Assembly: GCF_042932805.1 (NCBI RefSeq)
Contig: NZ_CP170633.1
Span: 4,130,924 to 4,194,923, forward strand
Length of the DNA stretch: 64,000 nt
DNA from: Ascidiaceihabitans sp029251465
GTDB lineage: Bacteria > Pseudomonadota > Alphaproteobacteria > Rhodobacterales > Rhodobacteraceae
Direction: 5' to 3'
The position numbers were made by a program, and so were the translations under genes. Of the stretch, positions 32,061-40,990 are shown piece by piece; position 1 is the stretch's first letter, and each line of letters opens with the position of its first letter. The notes under the pieces were generated by a model. The model searched no databases and was not told where the DNA came from. It was given only the letters and a program-made list of their open reading frames with translations.

Positions 32061-32429
32061 GTGGCACGTATTGCCGGCGTAAACATCCCGACTGCAAAGC
32101 GGGTTCCAATCGCCCTCACATATATCACCGGTATCGGCACAACTTCTGCGCAAGCGATTTGCGAAGCTGTTGGCATTGACGCGACACGTCGCGTTAACGA
32201 ACTGTCCGACGCCGAAGTTCTGAAAGTGCGTGAGCACATCGACGAAAACTACACCGTTGAAGGTGACCTTCGTCGTGACACACAGATGAACATCAAACGC
32301 CTGATGGATTTGGGTTGCTACCGTGGCTTGCGTCACCGTCGTAACTTGCCTGTCCGTGGTCAGCGCACTCACACCAACGCTCGTACTCGCAAAGGCCCTG
32401 CAAAGGCCATTGCTGGTAAGAAGAAATAA
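32061..32429 (+). CDS. rpsM: 30S ribosomal protein S13
   Basis: The product is 122 residues from a GTG at 32061, which gives the canonical (M)ARIAGVNIPTAKRV; an in-frame ATG 69 bp upstream would add 23 unrelated residues. An AAAAGGAA site precedes it. uS13 forms intersubunit bridges and contacts P-site tRNA through its basic tail (RTHTNARTRKGPAKAIAGKK). First gene of the alpha block. Confidence 0.96.
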   Translation: MARIAGVNIPTAKRVPIALTYITGIGTTSAQAICEAVGIDATRRVNELSDAEVLKVREHIDENYTVEGDLRRDTQMNIKRLMDLGCYRGLRHRRNLPVRGQRTHTNARTRKGPAKAIAGKKK

Positions 32430-32444
32430 GGGAGGCTCTGATCG

Positions 32445-32834
32445 ATGGCACGCGATAAAGTACGCGCAAAGAAAAAAGAGCGTAAGAACATCGCCGCAGG
32501 TGTGGCGCATGTGAACTCTTCTTTCAACAACACCAAAATCTTGATCTCAGACGTTCAAGGCAACGCAATTGCATGGTCTTCTGCCGGCACGATGGGCTTC
32601 AAAGGCTCACGTAAATCTACGCCTTATGCGGCGCAGATGGCTGCCGAAGATGCAGGCAAAAAAGCACAAGATCACGGCGTGAAAACGCTGGAAGTCGAAG
32701 TGCAAGGTCCAGGCTCTGGCCGTGAAAGTGCGCTGCGCGCATTGGCTGCTGTTGGGTTCAACATCACATCTATCCGTGACGTGACACCAATGGCGCACAA
32801 CGGTTGCCGCCCACCAAAGCGCCGCCGCGTCTAA
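32445..32834 (+). CDS. rpsK: 30S ribosomal protein S11
   Basis: The product is 129 residues, uS11, on the platform near the E site and Shine-Dalgarno helix. The conserved features NSSFNNTKILISDVQGNAI and the C-terminal NGCRPPKRRRV are present. Confidence 0.98.
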   Translation: MARDKVRAKKKERKNIAAGVAHVNSSFNNTKILISDVQGNAIAWSSAGTMGFKGSRKSTPYAAQMAAEDAGKKAQDHGVKTLEVEVQGPGSGRESALRALAAVGFNITSIRDVTPMAHNGCRPPKRRRV

Positions 32835-32851
32835 GCACGACTACTTCGGTT

Positions 32852-32877
32852 GGGGCCGCGTGTTTTCGCACGGCCCC
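32852..32877 (+). other. Hairpin between rpsK and rpoA
   Basis: A 7-bp stem, GGGGCCG / CGGCCCC, with a 12-nt loop, followed after 8 bases by TTTTTT. It may partially attenuate transcription into rpoA. Confidence 0.5.
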
Positions 32878-32949
32878 ATTCCGCATTTTTTGAAACCTCG
32901 GGCGCTTTAGCCTTTAGGACATGGGGCTGAGGCAAGAATGGAGGGACGC

Positions 32950-33966
32950 ATGATCCACAAGAATTGGGCTGAACTAATCAAGCCAACACAATTGGACGTT
33001 AAGCCGGGCAATGATCCAGCACGTCAAGCAACCGTTGTTGCAGAACCACTGGAACGTGGTTTTGGTCTGACAATGGGCAACGCGCTGCGTCGCGTTCTGA
33101 TGTCATCGCTGCAAGGTGCCGCGATCACGTCTGTGCAAATCGACAACGTTTTGCACGAATTTTCGTCAGTTGCTGGTGTACGTGAAGACGTCACCGACAT
33201 CATCCTGAACCTCAAAGGCGTTTCATTGCGCATGGAAGTCGAAGGGCCAAAGCGCCTGTCGATTTCTGCAAAAGGTCCGGGCATTGTCACAGCAGGCGAC
33301 ATTTCTGAATCCAACGGCATCGACGTGCTGAACCGTGATCACGTGATCTGCCACCTCGACGATGGTGCCGATCTGTACATGGAACTGACGGTTAACACCG
33401 GCAAAGGTTACGTTTCTGCTGAAAAGAACAAACCAGAAGATGCACCAATCGGTCTTATCCCGATCGACGCGATCTATTCGCCGGTCAAGAAGGTCTCTTA
33501 TGACGTTCAGCCAACGCGCGAAGGTCAGGTTCTAGACTATGACAAACTGACGATGAAAATCGAAACAGACGGGTCCATCACGCCAGACGACGCGGTCGCT
33601 TTTGCGGCGCGTATTCTGCAGGACCAACTGGGTATTTTCGTGAACTTTGACGAACCAGAATCAGCATCCCGCGCGGATGAAGATGACGGTTTGGAATTCA
33701 ACCCGCTGCTTCTCAAGAAAGTGGACGAGTTGGAATTGTCTGTTCGTTCGGCAAACTGCCTGAAGAACGACAATATAGTGTACATCGGCGATCTGATCCA
33801 AAAAACCGAAGCAGAAATGCTGCGCACCCCGAACTTTGGCCGCAAATCTTTGAACGAAATCAAAGAAGTGTTGTCAGGCATGGGTCTGCACCTCGGCATG
33901 GACGTCGAAGACTGGCCACCAGACAACATCGAAGATCTGGCGAAAAAGTTCGAAGACGCCTTTTAA
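32950..33966 (+). CDS. rpoA: RNA polymerase alpha subunit
   Basis: The product is 338 residues. I use the ATG at 32950 (MIHKNWAELIKPTQLDV), since the GGAGGG that follows the ATG at 32938 is its ribosome binding site. The N-terminal dimerisation domain (about 1-235) and the C-terminal DNA/activator-binding domain (about 250-325, with RTPNFGRKSLNEIKEVL) are intact. Confidence 0.98.
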   Translation: MIHKNWAELIKPTQLDVKPGNDPARQATVVAEPLERGFGLTMGNALRRVLMSSLQGAAITSVQIDNVLHEFSSVAGVREDVTDIILNLKGVSLRMEVEGPKRLSISAKGPGIVTAGDISESNGIDVLNRDHVICHLDDGADLYMELTVNTGKGYVSAEKNKPEDAPIGLIPIDAIYSPVKKVSYDVQPTREGQVLDYDKLTMKIETDGSITPDDAVAFAARILQDQLGIFVNFDEPESASRADEDDGLEFNPLLLKKVDELELSVRSANCLKNDNIVYIGDLIQKTEAEMLRTPNFGRKSLNEIKEVLSGMGLHLGMDVEDWPPDNIEDLAKKFEDAF

Positions 33967-34106
33967 ACAATTCGGGTAGGCAGGCCATGTGTCCGCCTAC
34001 CCATACGAACAGACTGGGCAATCTGCCCCAAGGAGAGCCTGCGACACGCATCAAAGGCCAGACAAAGTAAAATCGCTCGTAGAGAGCACACTTAGGAGAA
34101 TAGAAA

Positions 34107-34526
34107 ATGCGTCACGCACGTGGATACCGCCGCCTGAACCGTACACATGAGCACCGCAAGGCGCTCTGGGCAAACATGGCCGGCTCGCTCATTGAACATG
34201 AGCAAATCAAAACAACATTGCCAAAAGCAAAAGAACTGCGCCCGATCATTGAGAAAATGATCACTTTGGCGAAACGTGGCGATCTACACGCCCGTCGCCA
34301 AGCCGCATCCAAGCTGAAGCAAGACCAATATGTCGCGAAATTGTTCGACATTTTGGGACCACGCTACAAAGACCGCCAAGGTGGTTATGTGCGCGTCCTC
34401 AAGGCCGGTTTCCGTTACGGCGACATGGCACCGATGGCGATCATCGAATTTGTTGACCGCGACCGCGACGCCAAAGGCGCAGGCGACAAAGCCCGCGTTG
34501 CAGCAGCAGAAGCCGCTGGCGAATAA
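34107..34526 (+). CDS. rplQ: 50S ribosomal protein L17
   Basis: The product is 139 residues, bL17, near the tunnel exit. The conserved start MRHARGYRRLNRTHEHRKAL follows TTAGGAG. An alpha-type C-terminal Ala/Asp-rich tail is present. Ends the ribosomal region, with a terminator behind. Confidence 0.97.
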   Translation: MRHARGYRRLNRTHEHRKALWANMAGSLIEHEQIKTTLPKAKELRPIIEKMITLAKRGDLHARRQAASKLKQDQYVAKLFDILGPRYKDRQGGYVRVLKAGFRYGDMAPMAIIEFVDRDRDAKGAGDKARVAAAEAAGE

Positions 34527-34553
34527 GAATTTGAACCATCCGGTTCTAACAAT

Positions 34554-34579
34554 GCCCTCGCCAATTGGCGGGGGTTTTT
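34554..34579 (+). terminator. Intrinsic terminator of the alpha block
   Basis: CCCTCGCC-AATT-GGCGGGGG followed by TTTTT. Confidence 0.9.
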
Positions 34580-34595
34580 GCGTTTTGGGGAACAG

Positions 34596-35204
34596 ATGCC
34601 GAAACTGACAATTCCGGCACTGTATTTGCTGAGCATGCCAGTTCTGATTGGCACATTTGAACGGGTTGCATTTTTAGTGACGCCCCCGTCGCACGCAGCT
34701 TGGGTTGATCAGCGATACATTGATCACCCTTATCTGACGTTACTGCATCTGCTTCCGGGATTGGTTTTGTTTCTTTTCGGCCCGCTGCAGTTTTCAATGG
34801 TTTTGCGTCGCAAAGCATTGTGGTTACACAGGTTGATCGGGCGCACTTTTGTTGTATCCGCGGTGTTGTGTGGCATCGGGGTCTGTTGGATGGTGATAGC
34901 GTTTCCCGCGCTTGGCGGGCTGCTAACCCAAGCCGTAACTTTTGTATTGGTTGCTGTAATGATTGTATTTATGGGACTGTCCATTCATGCAATCCGTGCC
35001 CGAAAACTAGTACGTCACCAGGCGTTCATGATGCGCGCTTATGCGATTGCATTGTCTGTCACGACTGCGCGCATATTTATTGACGCAGCCAAATGGTTGT
35101 TTGATCTACCGTTCGAGACGACTTTTGTCATAGCGTCCTCGTTAGGTGTTATTTTGAACTGCACGTTTGTCGAAATGCTCATATATCCGCGCGCGCGTAG
35201 ATAA
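34596..35204 (+). CDS. DUF2306-family membrane protein
   Basis: The product is 202 residues with about six predicted membrane helices. The ATG at 34596 has GGGGAA upstream. Features of the family are HPYLTLLHLLPGLVLFLFGP, the basic H-rich cytoplasmic loop LWLHRLIGR and a second RHQAFMMRAYA. Histidines at helix ends recall heme or metal-binding membrane proteins, but no function is established. It stands alone between rplQ and the protease gene. Confidence 0.78.
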   Translation: MPKLTIPALYLLSMPVLIGTFERVAFLVTPPSHAAWVDQRYIDHPYLTLLHLLPGLVLFLFGPLQFSMVLRRKALWLHRLIGRTFVVSAVLCGIGVCWMVIAFPALGGLLTQAVTFVLVAVMIVFMGLSIHAIRARKLVRHQAFMMRAYAIALSVTTARIFIDAAKWLFDLPFETTFVIASSLGVILNCTFVEMLIYPRARR

Positions 35205-35255
35205 CCTGAATACACGGGGTTGCATGATTGTGGGGCGCTGCGCATATCCTAGTCC

Positions 35256-36635
35256 ATGAGACATATTTTTGCCCTAATCGCTTCGTTTAGTTTTGCAACC
35301 GCCGCGTTGACGCAAGAGCAAGTGCCGCAAAGTCAGACGCAAATCGCCCTCAGCTTTGCGCCCTTGGTCAAACAATCGGCACCTGCGGTCGTGAACATCT
35401 ATGCCAAACTTATTACGCAGGCACGCCCCAATACCTTTATGGAGGACCCGTTCTTCCAGCGTTTCTTTGACGGTGGCACACCTGCGCCACGCGTGCAAAA
35501 TTCGCTCGGGTCTGGTGTGATCCTGTCCGAAAGCGGGATTGTCGTGTCCAACTATCACGTGGTCGGCATGGCGACGGATATCCGTGTGGTTCTGAACGAT
35601 CGCCGTGAATATTCCGCCCGTGTTTTATTGGGGGACGAGGACAGCGATCTGGCGATTTTGCAACTGGAAGGGACTGACGACTTACCCAGCCTCGATCTGC
35701 GCGCCAGCGACGACGTTGAAGTTGGTGAATTGGTGCTCGCCATCGGTAATCCCTTTGGTGTCGGTCAAACTGTCAGCAGCGGTATTGTGTCGGGCCTTGC
35801 GCGATCCGGCAGCTCGAATGGGTCGGGGCGCGGGTATTTCATCCAAACGGATGCACCGATCAATCCCGGCAATTCCGGCGGCGCGCTGATCGACATGGCC
35901 GGTCGCCTGATTGGCATCAACACGCAGATTTTGACGCGCTCTGGCGGGTCCAACGGTATCGGTTTTGCTATTCCGGCTGACTTGGTTGGTGCTTTCGTGG
36001 CCCAAGCCGAGGCGGGCAATCAAGAATTCCTACGTCCGTGGGCCGGCATGAGCGGGCAATCGGTAGATGCCGATATGGCCGATACTTTTGGCCTTGATCG
36101 CCCGGGCGGCATCGTCATTTCGGGACTGCATCCTATCAGCCCGTTTAAGCAGGCGGGCTTTGCCGCAAGTGACGTGATCACGGCGGTCGACGGGCAAGTC
36201 GTCAATACGCCCTCGGAAATGGTGTTCCGGATGAGCGTTGCCGGGCTTGGCAACACGTCGCAGGTGACCCGTATTCGGGACGGCATCGCCGAGGACATCG
36301 CTGTCAATCTGGTCGCGGCCCCTGATGATCCACCCCGAAACGCGACGGTCTTGGGCGAGGATTCGATCCTGCCCGGGCTGCAATTGGCGCAGATTAATCC
36401 GGCCGTGATCAGTGAGATGAACTTGCTATTGCAGGCCGCAGGCGTCGTGATCACAGACACCGGCCCGTTTGGCGCGCGCGTCGGTTTACAAGGCGGGGAC
36501 GTCATCGAAAAGGTGCGCGGCACACCAACGCGAACCCCGTCGGATGTCGAAGAATTGCTGGCAAGCGGCGGGCGCAATGTGTCGATCGTTGTGCTGCGCG
36601 GCGATAGCCGTGTGCAGCTTCGGTTCCGTCTCTGA
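35256..36635 (+). CDS. Do-like (DegP/DegQ-type) periplasmic serine protease
   Basis: The product is 459 residues with a signal peptide (residues 1-19). The trypsin-like domain has a catalytic triad of His101 (SNYHVV), Asp131 (DSDLAIL) and Ser207 (PGNSGGAL). Two PDZ domains follow, about 265-350 and 375-455. It degrades or chaperones misfolded envelope proteins. The stop overlaps the rarA start by one base, an odd partner for a periplasmic protease but seen in the group. Confidence 0.92.
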   Translation: MRHIFALIASFSFATAALTQEQVPQSQTQIALSFAPLVKQSAPAVVNIYAKLITQARPNTFMEDPFFQRFFDGGTPAPRVQNSLGSGVILSESGIVVSNYHVVGMATDIRVVLNDRREYSARVLLGDEDSDLAILQLEGTDDLPSLDLRASDDVEVGELVLAIGNPFGVGQTVSSGIVSGLARSGSSNGSGRGYFIQTDAPINPGNSGGALIDMAGRLIGINTQILTRSGGSNGIGFAIPADLVGAFVAQAEAGNQEFLRPWAGMSGQSVDADMADTFGLDRPGGIVISGLHPISPFKQAGFAASDVITAVDGQVVNTPSEMVFRMSVAGLGNTSQVTRIRDGIAEDIAVNLVAAPDDPPRNATVLGEDSILPGLQLAQINPAVISEMNLLLQAAGVVITDTGPFGARVGLQGGDVIEKVRGTPTRTPSDVEELLASGGRNVSIVVLRGDSRVQLRFRL

Positions 36636-37936
36636 TGGCGGATTTATTTGGGGATCAGCCAGTTCCTGATATGCCGCGCCCTTTGGCGGATCGTTTGCGT
36701 CCACAGACGTTGGCAGAGGTTATTGGCCAAACCCAAGTTCTTGGTCCTGACGCGCCGCTTACGGTCATGCTGGGTGCGGGCGCGTTAAGTTCGCTGATCT
36801 TTTGGGGCCCGCCGGGCGTTGGAAAAACCACAATTGCGCGGCTACTGGCCAACGAAACCAATCTGCATTTTGTACAAATCTCAGCCATTTTTACTGGCGT
36901 TCCTGACCTGAAGAAAGTATTCGAGGGCGCGCGTATTCGGCGTCAAAACGGGCAGGGGACACTGCTGTTTGTCGACGAAATCCACCGTTTCAACAAAGCC
37001 CAACAAGACGGGTTTTTGCCGCACATGGAAGACGGGACCATTTTGTTGGTTGGCGCGACAACCGAAAATCCGTCGTTTGAACTGAACGCAGCGGTTCTGT
37101 CGCGCTCGCAGGTTTTGGTACTTGAACGCCTTGATTTGTCGGATATGGAACGCCTCGCGCAGCGTGCGGAAAAGGAATTGGACCGCGCGTTGCCGCTGGA
37201 TGGTCCTGCACGCGAAGCGCTGCTTGAGATGGCCGACGGCGATGGCCGCGCGTTGCTGAACCTGATCGAGCAGGTCGCTGCGTGGAAGGTTGAGGGCAAG
37301 CTGAACACAAACACGTTGTCGACCCGTTTGATGCGTCGCGCGGCGCAATACGACAAGGGCGGCGATGCGCATTACAACCTGATCAGCGCGCTGCACAAAT
37401 CGGTGCGTGGATCGGACCCGGACGCGGCCCTTTATTGGTTTGCGCGGATGCTTGAAGGTGGCGAAGACCCGCGGTTTCTGGCCCGTCGCATCACCCGAAT
37501 GGCGGTTGAGGACATAGGTCTGGCCGACCCCAACGCCCAAGCTGTGTGCCTGCAATGTTGGGAAACCTACGAGCGTCTTGGCAGTCCCGAAGGCGAATTG
37601 GCATTGGCCCAAGCGGTCACGTATCTTGCGCTCGCCCCCAAATCGAACGCGACCTACGTGGCGTACAAAGCCGCGCGCAATGCCGCCAAACAGACGGGAT
37701 CGCAACCGCCCCCAAAGCACATCCTGAACGGGGCGACATCGTTGATGAAAGATCAGGGTTACGGGGCCGGATATGCCTATGACCACGACGCCGAAGACGG
37801 GTTTTCGGGGCAAAACTATTTCCCCGACGGGATGAAACGTCCGGTGTTGTATGTCCCTGTGGAACGCGGCCATGAACGCGAATTGAAAAAGCGGCTCGAT
37901 TACTTTGCTAAATTGCGCGCCAAGCGCGGCGAATAA
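36635..37936 (+). CDS. rarA: Replication-associated recombination protein A (AAA+ ATPase)
   Basis: The product is 433 residues. Walker A GPPGVGKTT lies at 58-66 and Walker B LLFVDEIHRF at 110-119, followed by sensor motifs and the C-terminal MgsA_C tetramerisation domain (RRITRMAVEDIGLADPNA). It acts at stalled replication forks, homologous to the clamp-loader family. TGATG overlap with the protease gene. Confidence 0.95.
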   Translation: MADLFGDQPVPDMPRPLADRLRPQTLAEVIGQTQVLGPDAPLTVMLGAGALSSLIFWGPPGVGKTTIARLLANETNLHFVQISAIFTGVPDLKKVFEGARIRRQNGQGTLLFVDEIHRFNKAQQDGFLPHMEDGTILLVGATTENPSFELNAAVLSRSQVLVLERLDLSDMERLAQRAEKELDRALPLDGPAREALLEMADGDGRALLNLIEQVAAWKVEGKLNTNTLSTRLMRRAAQYDKGGDAHYNLISALHKSVRGSDPDAALYWFARMLEGGEDPRFLARRITRMAVEDIGLADPNAQAVCLQCWETYERLGSPEGELALAQAVTYLALAPKSNATYVAYKAARNAAKQTGSQPPPKHILNGATSLMKDQGYGAGYAYDHDAEDGFSGQNYFPDGMKRPVLYVPVERGHERELKKRLDYFAKLRAKRGE

Positions 37937-37982
37937 CCCACAAAACTTGACTCTGCCTGCCGTGTGCGCGATGCGGTCGATT

Positions 37983-38363
37983 ATGTTTTCAACCTTGTCT
38001 CTTGTTGCCCTTGGCGGGGCCATCGGCGCGTCGACGCGCTACCTCTTTGGGGTTGGTGCGATGCGTTTGGCTGGCCCAACCGACTTTCCTTGGGCGATCA
38101 TGTCGGTCAACGTCATCGGTTCGTTTCTGATGGGCGTCTTTGTCGTGGCAGCAGCGCAGCGCGGGTTAACCCATTTTAGTCCGTTCGTGATGACGGGCTT
38201 GCTTGGTGGTTTCACAACGTTTTCGGCCTTTTCGCTGGAAACCGTCACACTGATGGAACGAGGTAACATTGGCGCGGCGAGCCTTTACGTGGCCTTGTCC
38301 GTCGGACTTTCAATTGTTGGCCTGATGGTAGGCCTGGCTGTCGCCCGAGGTATATTCGCATGA
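37983..38363 (+). CDS. crcB: Fluoride channel CrcB/Fluc
   Basis: The product is 126 residues with four membrane helices. It is a dual-topology dimeric fluoride exporter. Motifs GGAIGASTRYLFG and GGFTTFSAFSLE (the pore Phe/Thr signature) are present. The start could be 37971 (four residues longer); neither has a strong ribosome binding site. The stop overlaps the next gene as ATGA. Confidence 0.92.
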   Translation: MFSTLSLVALGGAIGASTRYLFGVGAMRLAGPTDFPWAIMSVNVIGSFLMGVFVVAAAQRGLTHFSPFVMTGLLGGFTTFSAFSLETVTLMERGNIGAASLYVALSVGLSIVGLMVGLAVARGIFA

Positions 38364-39400
38364 GCCGTGTTCAAACAGTAATCGTAGGAAAAGACGAAGG
38401 CGATCAACGCCTGGATCGTTGGTTCAAGCGGCGCTTTCCGCATATCCCGCAGGGGCGCGTCGACAAGATGTGTCGCAAGGGTGATTTGCGTGTCGATGGT
38501 GGGCGCGTCAAAGGGTCAACCCGCATCGAAGTCGGTATGCAAATCCGCATTCCGCCGCTGCCCGATCATGCGGCCCCGGAACCCGATCACAAACGTCGCG
38601 TGTCGGCAGCAGACACCAAATTGATGCTGGATTGTGTGATCTACAAAGATGACCACGTCATCGCGATCAACAAACCTGCAGGCTTGCCGACCCAAGGTGG
38701 ATCCGGTCACTCCCGTCACGTCGACGGGCTAGCCGAAGCCTTGCAGTTTGACTACGAGGAAAAGCCGCGTCTGGTGCATCGCCTCGACAAAGACACATCC
38801 GGTGTTTTGCTTTTGGCGCGCACACGTGTTGCCGCACGGGCATTGACCGAAGCCATGCGTCACCGCGAAACCCGCAAGATTTACTGGGCGCTCGTCGCTG
38901 GTGTGCCGACGCCGTATCTTGGTGAAATCCGCTTTGGTCTGGTCAAGGCCGCAGGGCGTGGCAAGGGCGGCGAAGGCGAAAAGATGATCGCAGTCCACCC
39001 GCGTGACGTCGAAAACACCGAAGGCGCCAAACGCGCGCAGACGTTGTACGCGACGCTCTACCGTGTGGCATCGCGGGCGGCGTGGGTCGCGATGGAACCC
39101 ATCACCGGACGTACCCACCAGCTGCGTGCGCACATGGCCGAAATCGGGCATCCGATCATTGGCGATGGCAAGTACGGCGGTTCCGGTCAGGAAAATATGG
39201 GCGACGGTTGGGGCGCGCAATTGGGCGGCACCATTTCCAAAAAACTGCACCTGCACGCGCGCATGATGCGGTTTCAGCACCCCGAAACGAAAAAGGTCAT
39301 CACGGTCACAGCCGAGTTGCCAGAACACATGGCGCACAGCTGGGACACCTTCGGGTGGACCGAAGATCTGGCCGCAGAAGACCCGTTCGAGTCGCTTTGA
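38360..39400 (+). CDS. rluC: RluC/RluD-type 23S rRNA pseudouridine synthase
   Basis: The product is 346 residues. It has an N-terminal S4 RNA-binding domain (about 15-65) and a catalytic domain with HRLDKDTSGVLLLA, whose Asp143 is the nucleophile. RTHQLRAHMAEIGHPIIGD is the second family signature. The exact uridines modified cannot be read, so the symbol is provisional. One-base overlap with the HAD gene. Confidence 0.9.
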   Translation: MSRVQTVIVGKDEGDQRLDRWFKRRFPHIPQGRVDKMCRKGDLRVDGGRVKGSTRIEVGMQIRIPPLPDHAAPEPDHKRRVSAADTKLMLDCVIYKDDHVIAINKPAGLPTQGGSGHSRHVDGLAEALQFDYEEKPRLVHRLDKDTSGVLLLARTRVAARALTEAMRHRETRKIYWALVAGVPTPYLGEIRFGLVKAAGRGKGGEGEKMIAVHPRDVENTEGAKRAQTLYATLYRVASRAAWVAMEPITGRTHQLRAHMAEIGHPIIGDGKYGGSGQENMGDGWGAQLGGTISKKLHLHARMMRFQHPETKKVITVTAELPEHMAHSWDTFGWTEDLAAEDPFESL

Positions 39401-40083
39401 TGGCTGCGGATTTGCGGCTGGTTGTGTTTGATGTTGATGGCACGTTGGTGGACAGTCAGGGCGATATCGTTTCAGCGATGACCTCTGCATTTGTGGCGCT
39501 TGGGTTGGCGGTGCCAGAGCGCGCTGCGATCCTTGGTGTCGTGGGATTGTCACTGGATGTTTTGATGCCAATGCTGGCACCTGACGCGTCTGGCGCAACC
39601 CATGCGCAGTTGGTTCAGGCCTACAAAGACAGCTACATGGATGCGCGTAAACAGCAGGGGGCGGCAGTGTCATCGCCGCTTTATCCGGGTGCGCGTGCCT
39701 GCCTTGAGGCGCTAAATTCGGACCCGAACATCTTGCTGGGCGTGGCCACGGGCAAATCCAAACGCGGGCTAGATAAACTGATCGAAGGCCACGGGTTCGA
39801 GCGCATGTTCGTCACCCAACAGGTCGCAGATTTCCATCCCTCCAAACCGCACCCGTCCATGCTGATCCAGGCAATGGCAGATGCGGGTGTTGAGGCGCAC
39901 AGTGCTGTGATGATTGGCGACACCAGCTTTGATATGGACATGGCCAAATCTGCGGGCATGCGCAGCATTGGTGTGGCGTGGGGCTATCACACTCGTGATC
40001 GTTTGGCGCAGGCCACGCGTTTTGCTGGCACCTTTGCCAACATACCTGACATTCTGACCGAGCTATGGAGCACACAGCCATGA
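39400..40083 (+). CDS. HAD-superfamily phosphatase (phosphoglycolate-phosphatase-like)
   Basis: The product is 227 residues. The ATG at 39400 overlaps the rluC stop (TGATGG) and gives MAADLRLVVFDVDGTLVDS, with nucleophile Asp11 and acid/base Asp13 of motif I. Motif III/IV is seen in MIGDTSFDMDMAKSAG. A longer frame running back into rluC is out of register with rluC and is rejected. Substrate unproven. Confidence 0.9.
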   Translation: MAADLRLVVFDVDGTLVDSQGDIVSAMTSAFVALGLAVPERAAILGVVGLSLDVLMPMLAPDASGATHAQLVQAYKDSYMDARKQQGAAVSSPLYPGARACLEALNSDPNILLGVATGKSKRGLDKLIEGHGFERMFVTQQVADFHPSKPHPSMLIQAMADAGVEAHSAVMIGDTSFDMDMAKSAGMRSIGVAWGYHTRDRLAQATRFAGTFANIPDILTELWSTQP

Positions 40084-40793
40084 GCGATTGGGCGCTAAAA
40101 CGGTTTTGGACAGAGGCAAAAAGCGTCGCGGTTGACGGTGGATTTGCTGTTCAATTGGACGGGCGATCGGTTAAAACACCGGCGAAATCTGCATTGGTTG
40201 TGCCGACCCAAGCGCTCGCGGATGCGATTGCCGCCGAATGGGACGCGCAGAGTGAAAAAGTAAATCCGAACACGATGCCGTTTACCCGATCGGCCAATGC
40301 GGCGATCGACAAAGTCGCAACCCAACACAGTGAAGTTGCGGACCTGTTGTCGGAATACGGTGACAGTGATTTGCTGTGCTACCGTGCTGACACGCCTGTC
40401 GAACTGGTCGCCCGGCAAACGGAGCAGTGGGATCCGATGCTGGATTGGGCGCGCACCAATTTGGGTGTCGTACTGCACCCGCGCGTCGGCATTATTCACG
40501 CCCCCCAAGATCAGGGCGCTTTGGATATTCTGCGCGCCAAGACCCATGCATTCGACGCGTTCGAATTGGCAGCCTTTCACGATCTGGTGTCGCTCAGCGG
40601 GTCATTGATTCTTGGTTTTGCGGCGACGACGAACAATTTTTCCGCAGAACAGATGTGGAAAATTTCGCGCTTGGACGATCTTTGGCAAGAAGAACAATGG
40701 GGGCCAGATGACGAGGCAACCGCACTCGCAGAGGTTAAAAAGAGTGCATTTGCGCACGCAAAGCAGTTTTTTGATGCGTGTCAGCGCGCTTGA
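40080..40793 (+). CDS. ATP12-family F1-ATPase assembly chaperone
   Basis: The product is 237 residues, matching the alphaproteobacterial ATP12 family, homologues of the mitochondrial chaperone for the F1 alpha subunit. Features are LKRFWTEAKSVAV at the start, VQLDGRSVKTPAKSALVVPT and LLCYRADTPVELVARQ. The start overlaps the HAD stop (ATGA). The ATP synthase genes themselves are not in the window. Confidence 0.9.
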   Translation: MSDWALKRFWTEAKSVAVDGGFAVQLDGRSVKTPAKSALVVPTQALADAIAAEWDAQSEKVNPNTMPFTRSANAAIDKVATQHSEVADLLSEYGDSDLLCYRADTPVELVARQTEQWDPMLDWARTNLGVVLHPRVGIIHAPQDQGALDILRAKTHAFDAFELAAFHDLVSLSGSLILGFAATTNNFSAEQMWKISRLDDLWQEEQWGPDDEATALAEVKKSAFAHAKQFFDACQRA

Positions 40794-40930
40794 CGCTGGG
40801 GAAGGTGAACTTATGCGGGATTGTGACACCTCGAACGATCCGTTTTCGTGATGCAACACTTGACGTTGGATGATGAATCCTAGCACACTGTGCGACACGG
40901 GCTCAGTAACAACTGGGCCTGTATCGCTTA

Positions 40931-40947
40931 CGGTGTAAAATACACCG
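40931..40947 (+). other. Hairpin in the bztA leader
   Basis: CGGTGTA-AAA-TACACCG, a perfect 7-bp stem, 43 bp before the bztA start. The region 40794-40990 must hold the bzt promoter; a TTGACG at 40860 lacks a convincing -10 partner. Confidence 0.5.
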
Positions 40948-40990
40948 ACGAACCACCCTAATTATGGTGGAAAATCAGGAAGAGGTAAAA

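Noticed and set aside
39082..40083. A 333-codon frame suggesting a longer HAD protein
   Set aside because: The first 106 codons are out of frame within rluC; the ATG at 39400 overlapping the rluC stop is the proper start.
40794..40990. TTGACG at 40860 as -35 of the bzt operon
   Set aside because: No acceptable -10 hexamer at 16-18 bp; left uncalled.
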